64,000 nucleotides of DNA from Thiomicrospira cyclica ALM1 (GCF_000214825.1 NC_015581.1:868001-932000), one strand, 5' to 3'. Shown: positions 8,713 to 21,153, counted from the stretch's first letter. Made by a program: numbers and translations. Notes: a model not told the origin generated them from the sequence alone.

Positions 8713-10605
8713 ATGTTACTGGCAATAAGAGAAAAGGTTCAGGGTTGGGTTGCTTGGGCAATTGTAATTGTGTTGATTGTTCCATTTGCGTTATGGGGGA
8801 TTGACCAGTACGCAACGGGCGACCGAATCGTAGTCGTTGCCGAAGTCAATGGCGAAAAAATCAGTGCGACCGAATTTATGCAGGTATACAATACCCAGCG
8901 TATTCGACTTCGTCAGCAGTTTGGCGATATGTTTGATCAGGTGGTCGATGATGAAGTGTTGCGCGAGCAGGTGCTAGAAAGCCTGATTACAAGTGCCTTG
9001 ATTCGCCAGTGGGCATTGGATAATCGAGTGGTCATATCAGATGCGCAATTAGCGGCTGTTATTCAAGGTGCCGATGTATTTTATGAAGATGGGGTTTTTT
9101 CTCAGCGTCTTTATCAAGACTTGTTAGCCCGTAATGGCTTTACGCCAGCGAGCTTTGAACGTGATCAACGCAATTTTTTACTTGAGGGTCAATTTCAAAA
9201 TTTACTCGCAAGTTCCACCCCTGTTTTTCCATTTGAAAAACAAGCTTTACTAGATCTTCAAACTCAAACACGTCACGTAGATTACGTGCGTGTTGATCAG
9301 CGCGTGTTTAATAAAGACGTTGCTATCACTGATGAGCAGATTGCACAATTCTATGCGGCTAATGAGGATGAGTATATTCAACCTGAGCGAGTTTCCCTTG
9401 CGTATGTGACCTTGTCACTTGCCGAAATTGCTAAAGATGTTGAGGTGACTGAACGTCAAGTAGCTGACTATTTTGAGCTAAATCAACGCCTATTTGCGGT
9501 ACCAGAACAGCGTCGTGCCAGTCACATCTTGATGATGAATCGTGGTGACGAAACGCTGGCGAAGCTGGCTGAATTAAAACAGCGTCTAGCGGATGGTGAA
9601 GATTTTGCAGAGCTTGCACAGACCTATTCAGAAGATCCAGGTTCGGCTCGTCAGGGCGGTGATCTTGATTTCTTTGAAGCCGGCATGATGGTTGATGAGT
9701 TTGACCAAGCGGTATTTAATCTGGCGATGGGGGAAGTAAGTGAGCCGGTAGAAACTGAATTTGGTTTTCACTTGATTAAGTTAACCGATGTTAAACCCAT
9801 GCAATTACCAGGCTTAGATGAGATTCGCGACGATGTTGTTGCTCAGGTGCGTCTAGAGCAGGCAGAGCGGGTTTATTTTGAGTTGTTGGAGCAGATGACA
9901 CAAATTGCTTTTGAGCAACCAGACAGTCTGGAGCCGATTGTTGAGCAGTTAAATTTAACTGTGGCAACCACTCGGATGGTCACCCGTGATGGTGGGCGTG
10001 AGACGATCACTTCGCGTCGAACCGTTATGGAAGCGGCGTTTTCTGAAGATGTGCTACAGCAAAGATTAAATTCGGCGCCCATTGAAGTGGGCCCAAATGA
10101 AACGGTAGTCGTTCGTATTGCGGAACATCAACCGTCTCGTTTACAACCACTTGAGGAAGTTCGTGCCGATATCGAGCGTCAGTTGGTTCGAGAGTTTAGT
10201 ATCGCGCGTTCGGCAGAGCGTGCCGATCAATTACTGGCACAAATCAATGAGGGCGTTGCCGTAGAAACCTTGATCGGCGAGGGCGTTGAATGGCATCCGG
10301 TAGGTTGGATCGAACGAGAAAACCAGCAAATTTTGCCACAAATTACGGCGGCAGCCTTTGCTGCCGCTAAACCTGTTGCGGACCAACCTACTTGGAATAA
10401 GGTTCAACTCGTTACTGGCGATAGTGTTTTGGTTAGAGTGAATGAAATTGGCCGCAGTGACCAAGCTGATAACCCGCGTTTACTTGCGCAAGTTGAGCAG
10501 ATTTTACTGGAAACTTATCAAACCGCAGAAGTCGAGTCCTTAATGGCGAGCTTGCGACTAACGGCTAAAATCGATCGGAAATCTAATTACCTAAGTTTGC
10601 GATAA
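8713..10605 (+). CDS. ppiD: Periplasmic folding chaperone PpiD (SurA/parvulin family)
   Basis: 630 residues. A single N-terminal membrane anchor ('WAIVIVLIVPFALWGI', about 13-28) follows a short cytoplasmic start 'REKVQG', as in PpiD. A SurA-type N-domain comes next, then one parvulin domain (about 270-360: 'RRASHILMM', 'AQTYSEDPGSARQGGDLDFF', 'VETEFGFHLIKLTD'). It acts at the periplasmic face of the inner membrane near the Sec translocon on outgoing outer-membrane proteins. A strong intrinsic terminator follows 36 bp after the stop, so the gene ends its transcript. Confidence 0.92.
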   Translation: MLLAIREKVQGWVAWAIVIVLIVPFALWGIDQYATGDRIVVVAEVNGEKISATEFMQVYNTQRIRLRQQFGDMFDQVVDDEVLREQVLESLITSALIRQWALDNRVVISDAQLAAVIQGADVFYEDGVFSQRLYQDLLARNGFTPASFERDQRNFLLEGQFQNLLASSTPVFPFEKQALLDLQTQTRHVDYVRVDQRVFNKDVAITDEQIAQFYAANEDEYIQPERVSLAYVTLSLAEIAKDVEVTERQVADYFELNQRLFAVPEQRRASHILMMNRGDETLAKLAELKQRLADGEDFAELAQTYSEDPGSARQGGDLDFFEAGMMVDEFDQAVFNLAMGEVSEPVETEFGFHLIKLTDVKPMQLPGLDEIRDDVVAQVRLEQAERVYFELLEQMTQIAFEQPDSLEPIVEQLNLTVATTRMVTRDGGRETITSRRTVMEAAFSEDVLQQRLNSAPIEVGPNETVVVRIAEHQPSRLQPLEEVRADIERQLVREFSIARSAERADQLLAQINEGVAVETLIGEGVEWHPVGWIERENQQILPQITAAAFAAAKPVADQPTWNKVQLVTGDSVLVRVNEIGRSDQADNPRLLAQVEQILLETYQTAEVESLMASLRLTAKIDRKSNYLSLR

Positions 10606-10640
10606 TTACGCGCACCTTTACAAGGTGCTAGTTAGGATTA

Positions 10641-10678
10641 CCCCAATAGTTGGATATTCCAATTATTGGGGTTTTTTT
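10641..10678 (+). terminator. Rho-independent terminator after ppiD
   Basis: CCCCAATAGTTGG (10641-10653) pairs with CCAATTATTGGGG (10659-10671), with one G-U pair and a 5-nt loop, followed by T7. The stem reads well on both strands, so it may also serve the convergent hopJ gene. Confidence 0.9.
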
Positions 10679-10698
10679 ATGGCCGAATAATCGCAAAA

Positions 10699-11049
10699 CT
10701 AAGCTTTTGGCGCTAATGGCTCACCACTAAACTTTACGTCATCCCAACCCACCTGCATGAATTGACGAATGTTTTGATGATCGGTACCGCTTGGGTGACC
10801 CAGAACATCCTGCGTGTAAAAATTGCCAAACGCATTTAACGTTGCTTGTTGGCTTAAACCATGGCGCTTAGCGAAGGCAAATATTTTGCATGAGCCATTA
10901 TTTTGACCGGCTTCGTTATGTTGTGAGCCGTTGCTAAAGGTCGTAGGGGTAAAGTCGTAATAGTGATCAATCGTTGCCATAACGTCTTTAAAGGCTACCG
11001 GGCCTTGTGTTAGTTTCTGTATTAGAGCATCGGGCGATAGGATGGACAT
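10699..11049 (-). CDS. HopJ-family protein
   Basis: A 116-residue soluble protein with the HopJ family pattern: 'VAFKDVMATIDHYYDFTPT' near 18-36 and 'FSNGSQHNEAGQNNGSCKIF'. The family was named from a Pseudomonas type III effector but is broadly present in bacteria without type III secretion, so an effector role is unlikely here. It lies 12 bp downstream of the FGGY kinase on the same strand and is probably co-transcribed. Its biochemical function is unknown. Confidence 0.8.
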   Translation of the reverse strand: MSILSPDALIQKLTQGPVAFKDVMATIDHYYDFTPTTFSNGSQHNEAGQNNGSCKIFAFAKRHGLSQQATLNAFGNFYTQDVLGHPSGTDHQNIRQFMQVGWDDVKFSGEPLAPKA

Positions 11050-11061
11050 AGCGACTCCTTT

Positions 11062-12360
11062 TTAAAAATGGTCAGTAATTAAACGGGTTACCCCAAACGC
11101 AGCCGTATTAGTTGGAGCGTCTGGGTCTGGTAAGGGCGCTAGTGTATCACCAAATTGTGCCATCCGACGTAATTGCCAGGCCTGGTTACGCAGTCCGCCA
11201 CCGATGCTAAAGATACGCTTAATCGGCAAGCCCATTTTATGGAATTGGTCATAGGCGGCTTGTTCTAGCGCGACCAAACCTTCGGTGATACTTATAAAAG
11301 CCATCTCATCCGTTAAATCATCAAATCGACTTGCGGGAAACCGCGAGTCCGCAATAGGAAAGCGCTCACCGACCTGTGTTAAAGGATAACGAGCCAGTTG
11401 CGGGTTACTGATGCCAGCGAGTTGCTGACTGAGTTGGCTGAGTTTTTCGGGTAAAAAGCGTTGTTGATAAACAGCGCCGCCCGCATTGGATGCCCCACCA
11501 ACCAACCAGGTATCACCTAGGCGATGACTGTAAATGCCATGCTGTGCTGATGCATGGGGCTGCTTGCTGATGAGTTTAAAAGCCAGTGTTGACCCCAGTG
11601 AAATGACTAGGTCGCCCGGTTGTGACGCTGGTGTGGCTAGAAAGCTAGCGATACTATCGGTTGTGCCTGCATAAATTTGGCAGTTAGCTGGCAAGTCCCA
11701 CCGTTTTTGTGCTGTCAAACTGGTCGAGCCAAGTAATTGGCCGGGTAATACTGGTTGAGCGAGTGGCCATTTAGCAAGAGTTTGAATCGCATCTGGCCAA
11801 GACAAGTGTTGGAGATCAACGCCCATTTTTAGCTGGGTGTTGATATCAGAGTAGGTTGATTGTTTGGTTTTTGTTAATTGGTTGGGTTCTGCTAACAAAT
11901 GGGCGTAGAGCCAATCTAGTTGATGCCAAATTTGTGTTGCAGAGGTGTTTTCTGTCAACCATAAGGCTTTAGCAAGACTGGATTGGGCGCCTTGCGCGGG
12001 AGAGTCCGGATCGAGCAGCGCTTGATAGGATGCGGCTTGTTTAAGCGCACGACTATCATTGTACATAATCGCTGGTTCGATAACACGTTGATAGGCATCA
12101 ACCCCAACAAGTGTGCTGGAGGTTCCATCGGCAATCAGGGCATTCACCTGTGGTAGAAAATCCGTTAACTGTGCAAATAAGCCATCTAACATGCTTAACC
12201 AGTCCTGGCTTGATTGTTCAGTTTGTTTGCAACCAAGGCGGCTTGCATGCTCACTCATGCGGGCTTGTTGCGCACTAAAAATGCGTTGTTTGCCTCTAAC
12301 GAGATCGGCTCGAAAGCCCGATGTGCCCATATCTAGGCCTAAGATAAGTGGTTGGGTCAT
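11062..12360 (-). CDS. FGGY-family carbohydrate kinase
   Basis: 432 residues with the N-terminal phosphate-binding loop 'LGLDMGTSGFRADLV' (8-22) and the C-terminal adenosine motif 'SIGGGLRNQAWQLRRMAQF'. 'AGTTDSIASFLA' near 225-236 carries the catalytic aspartate (G-T-T-D). Enzymes of this family phosphorylate sugars such as xylulose, ribulose or glycerol. The compact size resembles the D-ribulose/xylulose kinase-like group, but the substrate cannot be read from sequence. It is divergent from smc, with 88 bp between the starts, and leads the small operon with the HopJ-family gene. Confidence 0.85.
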   Translation of the reverse strand: MTQPLILGLDMGTSGFRADLVRGKQRIFSAQQARMSEHASRLGCKQTEQSSQDWLSMLDGLFAQLTDFLPQVNALIADGTSSTLVGVDAYQRVIEPAIMYNDSRALKQAASYQALLDPDSPAQGAQSSLAKALWLTENTSATQIWHQLDWLYAHLLAEPNQLTKTKQSTYSDINTQLKMGVDLQHLSWPDAIQTLAKWPLAQPVLPGQLLGSTSLTAQKRWDLPANCQIYAGTTDSIASFLATPASQPGDLVISLGSTLAFKLISKQPHASAQHGIYSHRLGDTWLVGGASNAGGAVYQQRFLPEKLSQLSQQLAGISNPQLARYPLTQVGERFPIADSRFPASRFDDLTDEMAFISITEGLVALEQAAYDQFHKMGLPIKRIFSIGGGLRNQAWQLRRMAQFGDTLAPLPDPDAPTNTAAFGVTRLITDHF

Positions 12361-12448
12361 AAGATAAGTTCAAAAACCTATGCAAAATATAAAAGCCTAT
12401 TATAATCCCAGTATTATTAATTCAATCGTGTCTGTTTTTTAATAACCC

Positions 12449-15400
12449 ATGCGCTTATCTCAGATCAAAATTGTTGGTTTTAAATCGTTTGTAGAGCCTA
12501 CCAAGTTGCAGTTGGGGCATGCATTGACCGCGATAGTCGGACCCAACGGCTGTGGTAAATCCAATAGTCTGGATGCGGTGCGTTGGGTTATGGGAGAAAG
12601 TTCTGCACGTGAATTACGCGGCGGCGAAATGAATGATGTGTTGTTTAGTGGCAGTGATCAGCGCGCACCGGTGAGTCAATGCAGTGTGGAGTTGTTTTTT
12701 GAACGTGATTCTGCGCAAACATCGGTCTCAAATGAACCTCTGCTGGCAGGGCCATTTGGTCATTTGAACGAGATTGCGGTTAAACGGGTTCATCACCGTG
12801 AAGAGGGCACTCGTTACTATTTAAATAATCAACCTTGCCGCCGTCGCGATGTTTTGGATTTATTTAATGGTACGGGATTAGGGCCACGCAGTTATGCATT
12901 GATCGGTCAGGGATCGATTAGTCGCATTATAGAGGCCAAGCCAGATGATTTACGTCATTACATAGAAGAAGTGGCTGGCATTGCGGGTTATCGTCAGCGA
13001 CGTAAAGAAACCCTAGCTCGATTGAATAAAGCACAAGAGAATTTAAACCAGCTTAGCTTACTTCAAGACGAGCTTGAACAGCAGCATCAACACCTAGCTA
13101 AGCAAGCCGAGCAAGCTCAGGTTTTTCAGAGTCTGCAAGCCGAGATTAAGCGATTAACCTGGCAGGTATATCAAGCTAAATGGTATCAAACCCTAAATAA
13201 GTTGGCGGACTTGGGTGATGATTTACGACGCTATCAAGCTGATTTTAGTTCCGCAAAGCAGGCTTGGGATAACGCACAAATCACTTGGGTGTCGGCGAAA
13301 CAGGCTCGACAAAGCAATTTACAGGCCTGGCAAAGTCAAACCCAAGCCTATCATCAATTGGATAAAGCGGTTAGCCGCTTACAGCAACAGCATGAGTTTT
13401 CAAATCAGCAGTCACAACAACATCAGCAACTACGCCAGCACCTTCAAGACCAGCAACAACAAGCGACAGATTCGCTGAGTGCCTTAGCGCAAAACCGCAT
13501 AGCTTTAACGGAATTGGCCAGTGAATTAGCCTTAGATATAGATTCCCAGCAGGATGTGCTCGCCGAGCTAGCAGATCAGCTTGAAGAACTGGTATCCCAG
13601 CATGCCCATTTGCTATTCGAAAAAAATCAAGCCGATAAACACCTCCAGCAACTACAACGGCAAACCACTGAGATGGAGTGGCGTAAGCAGGCGCTTGGAC
13701 GTCAGCTGGCGCAAGCCGAACAGCAGCAGGCCTGGTTGGCAGATAATCCGCTCGACCAGCAAGAGGATGAGCAAGCAACCGTTGATGAGGCTTTAGCGAC
13801 ATTAGCGGAACGTATTCGTATCGGAGAAGAGCAACTTGCATCGCTGTCTGCGGGTGTTCAAGCGGCACTTACGGTTCAAAAAAACGGTCAACAATCTTTA
13901 AAAGAGGCTCAGCAGGCCTGGCAGACAATGCAAGCCCAACACGATGCCTTAGCCAGTCTACAGCAAAGCTGGCAGGACAAAGCGCAAGCGCAGATTGCTG
14001 AACAGGCTCTGGAAGGCGACTACCAATGGTTATTAAATGAGCTGGATGTTGATCCCGCTTGGCAGCAGGCAGTCACTGCATGGCTTGGGCCGCGTATTCA
14101 TGGTTGGTTGTTATCGACTAATCCAGTTGAATTATTAACCGATATATCATCTGTGCCAGAGTCTATTCCTTTTATGCTTTGGCCAAATGCATCACTCGAT
14201 AAAACTGTGTCTGGAAGTTTAGCCGAGGTTATTCAGGCACCGGAAGCGTTACGCTCGTTAGCCAATACTATCCAGCGGCGTGATCTGGCGCTATCGCTCA
14301 CTGAGCAACTGTCTTTATTAGCGCCAGGACAAGTCATTATTGATCAACAAGGGCATCTCTATTACCCGCAGGCCTGGCAAGCCGCTTATGAAGGTGAGGG
14401 GGCTATTTATTTGGCGCGAGCGGATGAAATAGCTGAATTAGCGCGACAATTACCCGTATTAGAAGCGGCTTACAATCAAGCTCAGACACAACTGCAACTA
14501 TTAGATGCGGAACTAGCAGAGCAGCAGCAGGCCTGGCAAGCTATGCAAGCCCAGTTGCCGGTTTGGCAAGATCAATATCAAATCCTCGAACAACAGCATA
14601 TAAAAGAGCAACAGCGCCAGCAATCTTTACTTCAACAGCAACAACGTTTTGAATTGCAGCGCCAGCAATCCTCCGAACAAATAGCGGCTTTGCAACAAGA
14701 ATTTGACCAGCTGGATGTGCAACTAGAGGCAGACTATGAATTACTGGATCAAGTTCAAGCAGACTTTGATCAACAACAGGTTTTGTGTCAACAACTAGAG
14801 CAGACCCAAGCACCATTACTCCAGCAACAACAACGTCTAGAGGTACAACTCAAACAGCTCTTAACCGACAAAGCTTCTATCGAGCAACAACTGGCACAAC
14901 TGCACAAGCAAGAAACCCAATCTCAACAACAGTTGGAGCAGGCAAGGGCTGGCTTGTCACAATTAGATGTAACCGTGTTGCCAACTGAGGTTTTGCCACC
15001 TGAAGAGTTACTTGCTCAGGAACAACAATTGGTCGATATGGCTGAGTCCTTAGCCGCATTAGAGCAGGTTTTAGCGCAATCTGAAGCCGAGGTTGAGGTC
15101 GCAGAGCAAACAGCGCAAACAACTCAGCAAGCCTATCAAAGTTGCCAACATCAACTGGACACAACGCAACAGGCGCTAGCAAATCAGCAACAGCAACTCC
15201 AGTTTCTAAGTAATCAAATTCAACAAGAAGGTCTAGCGTTACCCAGTATGACGCAACCAGCAGAAATCGCTAATCTATCTCTATCGCAGTTGGAGACTCA
15301 GTTACGTGAAGCAAAAAAACGGCTCCAATCCCTAGGTAATGTGAATATGACTGCAATTGACGAACGGGATGACGTGGCGGCACGATTAGATGAATTAAAC

Positions 15401-15961
15401 ACCAACGTAACTGATATTAGTGAGTCGATTGACGAACTGGAACAGGTTATTGATCAGTTAGATCGGCAAGGGCGTGAACAGCTACTGAGTTGTTTTAATC
15501 AGGTAAATGAGGGTTTTTCGGCGTTATTTCCGCAACTCTTTAAAGGCGGCAAAGCCTCGCTAAGTTGGCTAAATTCGAGTGAAGATCCGTTAGAGGACGG
15601 CTTAACGGTGATGGCGCAACCACCGGGTAAACGTAATAGTCGGATTCAACTTTTGTCTGGTGGCGAAAAGACCCTCACAGCATTAGCCTTGATCTTTGCA
15701 ATCTTTCAATTACGACCCGCTCCCTTCTGTATACTTGATGAAGTCGATGCGCCTTTAGATGATTCCAATGTTATTCGTTTCTGTGGACTAGTCAGCAGCC
15801 TATCAGAGAAGGTACAATTCATTATTATTACTCATAACAAAACCACCATGGCGATGGCGCACCAGTTGCTAGGTGTAAGTATGAACGAGCCGGGTGTATC
15901 CCGACTGGTGAGTGTTGATTTAGCAAAGGCCGTCGAAATGATAGGAGAAGAAGACGCATGA
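12449..15961 (+). CDS. smc: Chromosome segregation protein SMC
   Basis: A 1170-residue ATPase of the bacterial condensin ring. Walker A is 'GPNGCGKS' (31-38); the signature 'LSGGEKTL' lies near 1070 and Walker B/D-loop 'ILDEVDAPLDD' near 1097. Between them two very glutamine-rich coiled coils (about 165-500 and 660-1000) flank a hinge around 520-640. The partners ScpA and ScpB are encoded in this window at 24821 and 25663. The CAA/CAG-rich coiled-coil DNA generates several long false ORFs in other frames. Five CAGGCCTGG boxes lie inside it, all read as Gln-Ala-Trp. It overlaps zipA by 4 bp. Confidence 0.97.
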   Translation: MRLSQIKIVGFKSFVEPTKLQLGHALTAIVGPNGCGKSNSLDAVRWVMGESSARELRGGEMNDVLFSGSDQRAPVSQCSVELFFERDSAQTSVSNEPLLAGPFGHLNEIAVKRVHHREEGTRYYLNNQPCRRRDVLDLFNGTGLGPRSYALIGQGSISRIIEAKPDDLRHYIEEVAGIAGYRQRRKETLARLNKAQENLNQLSLLQDELEQQHQHLAKQAEQAQVFQSLQAEIKRLTWQVYQAKWYQTLNKLADLGDDLRRYQADFSSAKQAWDNAQITWVSAKQARQSNLQAWQSQTQAYHQLDKAVSRLQQQHEFSNQQSQQHQQLRQHLQDQQQQATDSLSALAQNRIALTELASELALDIDSQQDVLAELADQLEELVSQHAHLLFEKNQADKHLQQLQRQTTEMEWRKQALGRQLAQAEQQQAWLADNPLDQQEDEQATVDEALATLAERIRIGEEQLASLSAGVQAALTVQKNGQQSLKEAQQAWQTMQAQHDALASLQQSWQDKAQAQIAEQALEGDYQWLLNELDVDPAWQQAVTAWLGPRIHGWLLSTNPVELLTDISSVPESIPFMLWPNASLDKTVSGSLAEVIQAPEALRSLANTIQRRDLALSLTEQLSLLAPGQVIIDQQGHLYYPQAWQAAYEGEGAIYLARADEIAELARQLPVLEAAYNQAQTQLQLLDAELAEQQQAWQAMQAQLPVWQDQYQILEQQHIKEQQRQQSLLQQQQRFELQRQQSSEQIAALQQEFDQLDVQLEADYELLDQVQADFDQQQVLCQQLEQTQAPLLQQQQRLEVQLKQLLTDKASIEQQLAQLHKQETQSQQQLEQARAGLSQLDVTVLPTEVLPPEELLAQEQQLVDMAESLAALEQVLAQSEAEVEVAEQTAQTTQQAYQSCQHQLDTTQQALANQQQQLQFLSNQIQQEGLALPSMTQPAEIANLSLSQLETQLREAKKRLQSLGNVNMTAIDERDDVAARLDELNTNVTDISESIDELEQVIDQLDRQGREQLLSCFNQVNEGFSALFPQLFKGGKASLSWLNSSEDPLEDGLTVMAQPPGKRNSRIQLLSGGEKTLTALALIFAIFQLRPAPFCILDEVDAPLDDSNVIRFCGLVSSLSEKVQFIIITHNKTTMAMAHQLLGVSMNEPGVSRLVSVDLAKAVEMIGEEDA

Positions 15962-16935
15962 ATGAAATGCAGTGGATTTTATTGGCTTTTGCCGTCGTTG
16001 TCGTGGTTGCAATTTATTTTGTTAGTCAAAAACGCTCATCTCGTCAGGTTAAGTCACGCGAGAGGGCTCCGAGAAACAAATCTTCTCGTTCACTAGACAT
16101 AAAAAAACAGTGGGCTAAAGTGGATTTTGGCGCTTCTGATACCGATAGTTCTTCAGGCATGAAACCCAATGCTGATAGTTCTGAAACGCAACAAGCACCA
16201 ATGACTCCGAGCATTAAAAGTACCCATGAAGCCCCCACCAATAATAAGATCATTAATAACCCAGCTAACGAAGATGACGCCTTTAATTATATGCAAGAAA
16301 AGCTGCAACTTGAAGAGGAAATAGAGCGACAACAAGATCATGCGGCTACCTCTTACGCGGCACAACTCACGCCGGAACAAACTGCAGCACAACAAACTAG
16401 GCACAAGGTTATTGAAATTGATGATATGTTTCCAGCGGATGAAAGCTATTATTCGCCAGAAGCGCGTGATGGACGCCATCAATATAATGAGACAGCCAGT
16501 CAGTTAGAAGTGCCTCTTGATAATCGCGAACCCGAAACTTTTGCTATTCTTGTATTATCAATTGCCGACGAGTTTTCTATCAAAGCGATTGATCAGGTCC
16601 TAAAAACTAATGGTTTAATTTATAATGCTGAAGCCGGTATTTTTGTCAAAAAGGTCAATAATAAAACGGTTCTTCGTGTTGCTAATATTTTTGAACCCGG
16701 CATTTTCCCAGCGGAATGGGAAGAGGGAGCCAGCACAGCCGGTATTGCGATTATTTTACAATTGCCAACACATATAAAAGCACCTAGAGCTATGGATGAG
16801 TTGATTCTTACGGCTCGCCGTGTTTCACAAAGTTTACGAGGCCGTATGTATGACATGGAGCGTCGGATGATTCGTGAGACCGATCTTCAGGCTATGCGTG
16901 AGCGTGCGCTTGACTATGAAACGACTCGGATTTGA
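15958..16935 (+). CDS. zipA: Cell division protein ZipA
   Basis: 325 residues. An N-terminal membrane anchor ('WILLAFAVVVVVAIYFV', about 5-21) is followed by a basic patch, a long variable linker rich in S, T, E and Q, and a C-terminal ZipA domain from about 190 ('ETFAILVLSIADEFSIKAI' to 'RRMIRETDL'). ZipA tethers FtsZ to the inner membrane at the septum. The order smc-zipA-ligA is a conserved gammaproteobacterial string, which supports the call because ZipA linkers diverge greatly. It starts in a 4-bp overlap with the smc stop, and ligA follows after 16 bp. Confidence 0.92.
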   Translation: MNEMQWILLAFAVVVVVAIYFVSQKRSSRQVKSRERAPRNKSSRSLDIKKQWAKVDFGASDTDSSSGMKPNADSSETQQAPMTPSIKSTHEAPTNNKIINNPANEDDAFNYMQEKLQLEEEIERQQDHAATSYAAQLTPEQTAAQQTRHKVIEIDDMFPADESYYSPEARDGRHQYNETASQLEVPLDNREPETFAILVLSIADEFSIKAIDQVLKTNGLIYNAEAGIFVKKVNNKTVLRVANIFEPGIFPAEWEEGASTAGIAIILQLPTHIKAPRAMDELILTARRVSQSLRGRMYDMERRMIRETDLQAMRERALDYETTRI

Positions 16936-16942
16936 TGGTTAA

Positions 16943-19604
<2,662 letters not shown>

Positions 19605-19715
19605 ATGAATAATCCTTTTGTAAAAATGATGTTACGCCGCTTTGTTATGCGTTTTATTAATCAATTAATCCTCAAAGCGATGGGGAAAAGCCCGCGACGT
19701 CCGGGTCGTTTTTAA
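19605..19715 (+). CDS. Possible 36-residue basic small protein
   Basis: An ATG sits immediately after the darP stop, with GGAG 7 nt before it. The frame encodes about 36 residues with a hydrophobic/basic helix ('MMLRRFVMRFINQLILKAMG') and a basic tail ending 'RRPGRF'. The amphipathic pattern and good ribosome binding site argue for a real product, perhaps membrane- or nucleic-acid-binding. No family is recognised. Its stop overlaps the end of the convergent DMT transporter gene by 4 bp. Confidence 0.45.
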   Translation: MNNPFVKMMLRRFVMRFINQLILKAMGKSPRRPGRF

Positions 19716-20623
19716 TCAATTGAGTTCGTTTGCTGGCGGCGTTTGATTAGCCGGTAAAACCGCTCTAACTCAAACAATAGCAGGCCTGCTAAGATCAATA
19801 TTGCGCCAAAGATAACGGGCAAACTCAGTTGCTCGTTATTAACGGCAACGCCCAAAGCGACCGCAAATACGGGCGTAATCATCGGAATCATGCCTAAACG
19901 TAACGCATCTAAGTGCTTGAGCACATAATAATAGAGCGCAAAGCCAATGACAGAACCGACCAAAATTAAATAGCCCAGAGCCCAACTTGTCCGAGTTGAT
20001 AAAGGCGGCCAATCCAACAATACGGTCGGGTGAATGATTAAAAATACGATACTGGTAATCCATAGGGCACCGGTAACGACGTGCAGGGGTGGCAGATTGT
20101 GAGCGGTTTTTTTGACCAGTACCGTACTTAATGAATGAAAAAAGACGCCAATTAAGGCTACGATCAGGCCTTGAAGGAGTAAATCCTGTGTTGAGACCGA
20201 TTCGAGATTAGGTACAAATAGCACCATTAAACCGATCAAGCTAACACCGATTCCAAGCCATTTTGCCGGTGTCAGGCGTTCTGTTCGAAGAATAAAATAA
20301 ATGAGCAAACCCGTGACTATTGGGTTCATGCCCCAAATTAAGGCGATCCATCCGGAAGGCATGGTTTGAGCAGCCCAATAGACGGGTGTCATGCCACCTA
20401 ATAGGCCGATTGCCGCGGCTGCATAGACCTTAAACGCAGACCAGCTGAGATCAAAGCGTTGTTGTTTAAATACAATAATCATTGGCAGTATGATTAACGC
20501 ACTTAGGATCAATCGGGCCGCTACCCCAAAAAACCAGTCAGACTCACCACTCCATTGAATGGCAAGAGGTGTGGTGGTCCAAATAAGTATTACCACCAAA
20601 TACGCAAGACTAATCGGGAACAT
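19712..20623 (-). CDS. EamA/DMT-family transporter
   Basis: 303 residues with about ten hydrophobic segments arranged as two EamA repeats; 'GLLGGMTPVYWAAQTMPSGW' and 'LGIGVSLIGLMVLF' belong to the first and 'VIGFALYYYVLKHLDALR' to the second. Such inner-membrane carriers export metabolites or amino acids, and the substrate cannot be predicted. It is the last gene of a minus-strand run, 23 bp after the asparaginase-like gene. Confidence 0.85.
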   Translation of the reverse strand: MFPISLAYLVVILIWTTTPLAIQWSGESDWFFGVAARLILSALIILPMIIVFKQQRFDLSWSAFKVYAAAAIGLLGGMTPVYWAAQTMPSGWIALIWGMNPIVTGLLIYFILRTERLTPAKWLGIGVSLIGLMVLFVPNLESVSTQDLLLQGLIVALIGVFFHSLSTVLVKKTAHNLPPLHVVTGALWITSIVFLIIHPTVLLDWPPLSTRTSWALGYLILVGSVIGFALYYYVLKHLDALRLGMIPMITPVFAVALGVAVNNEQLSLPVIFGAILILAGLLLFELERFYRLIKRRQQTNSID

Positions 20624-20646
20624 AAGCTCAGTTGGCCAATAGGAAA

Positions 20647-21153
20647 TTAATGTTCAGTGTTGGCTAGAAAGACGCCCCTGCTTCGATCTTTTTGCACCTG
20701 ATGGGCTGAAAAAACCTGGCCATTCATGACAATATAAACGTCTGCGGGAAGATGTTGTACGGCCATCAGAGCCGCACCTAAGTTAAAGCTGGCATCAGAT
20801 TGCCCCAACTTAAAAGGTCGCATCGCGCCGGTTAAAATGAGGGTTTTCTGTGCCAAATTTGCTGCGCGATTAGCCAGATAAGTTGCGGTTTCGGGCATTG
20901 TATCGGTGCCGTGGGTAATCACAATTTGTTGGTTAGGTGTTTTTGAGCAGGCCTGGTAGAGAAGGTCGCGGTCAGCATCATCCATCAACAGGCTGTCTTT
21001 TAGCATGATTTCTTGCACTGAAATATGAAGCGTGTGATTGGCTTGATTCAGTAACTCCATTAGATGGGTGTGACCAAACACTAGTTCACCCGTTAGGGGA
21101 TCATAGTCTTTATCTAGCGTACCGCCACAAGCTAATATACTGATCTGAGCCAT
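20647..21153 (-). CDS. Single-domain asparaginase-like protein
   Basis: About 168 residues, corresponding only to the N-terminal domain of type I/II asparaginases (normally ~330). The first catalytic threonine motif 'ACGGTLDKDYD' and the second 'ITHGTDTMPETA' are both present, followed by 'ILTGAMRP'. The C-terminal domain is missing, although 'NMANTEH'-like truncation is not seen: the end is a clean stop. Short stand-alone homologues are known, but activity is uncertain. I use the ATG at 21153, which has GAGGG 5-6 nt upstream; a GTG at 21165 is an alternative. Confidence 0.75.
   Translation of the reverse strand: MAQISILACGGTLDKDYDPLTGELVFGHTHLMELLNQANHTLHISVQEIMLKDSLLMDDADRDLLYQACSKTPNQQIVITHGTDTMPETATYLANRAANLAQKTLILTGAMRPFKLGQSDASFNLGAALMAVQHLPADVYIVMNGQVFSAHQVQKDRSRGVFLANTEH

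Noticed and set aside
10699..11049. HopJ-family gene as evidence of a type III effector
   Set aside because: The family is widespread in bacteria without type III secretion, and no secretion or chaperone gene is nearby.
13371..13868. Long minus-strand ORF (165 codons) within smc, and several others at 13215-15182
   Set aside because: They mirror the CAA/CAG-rich coiled-coil region of smc. Composition is biased, no ribosome binding site or family pattern is seen, and smc is intact.
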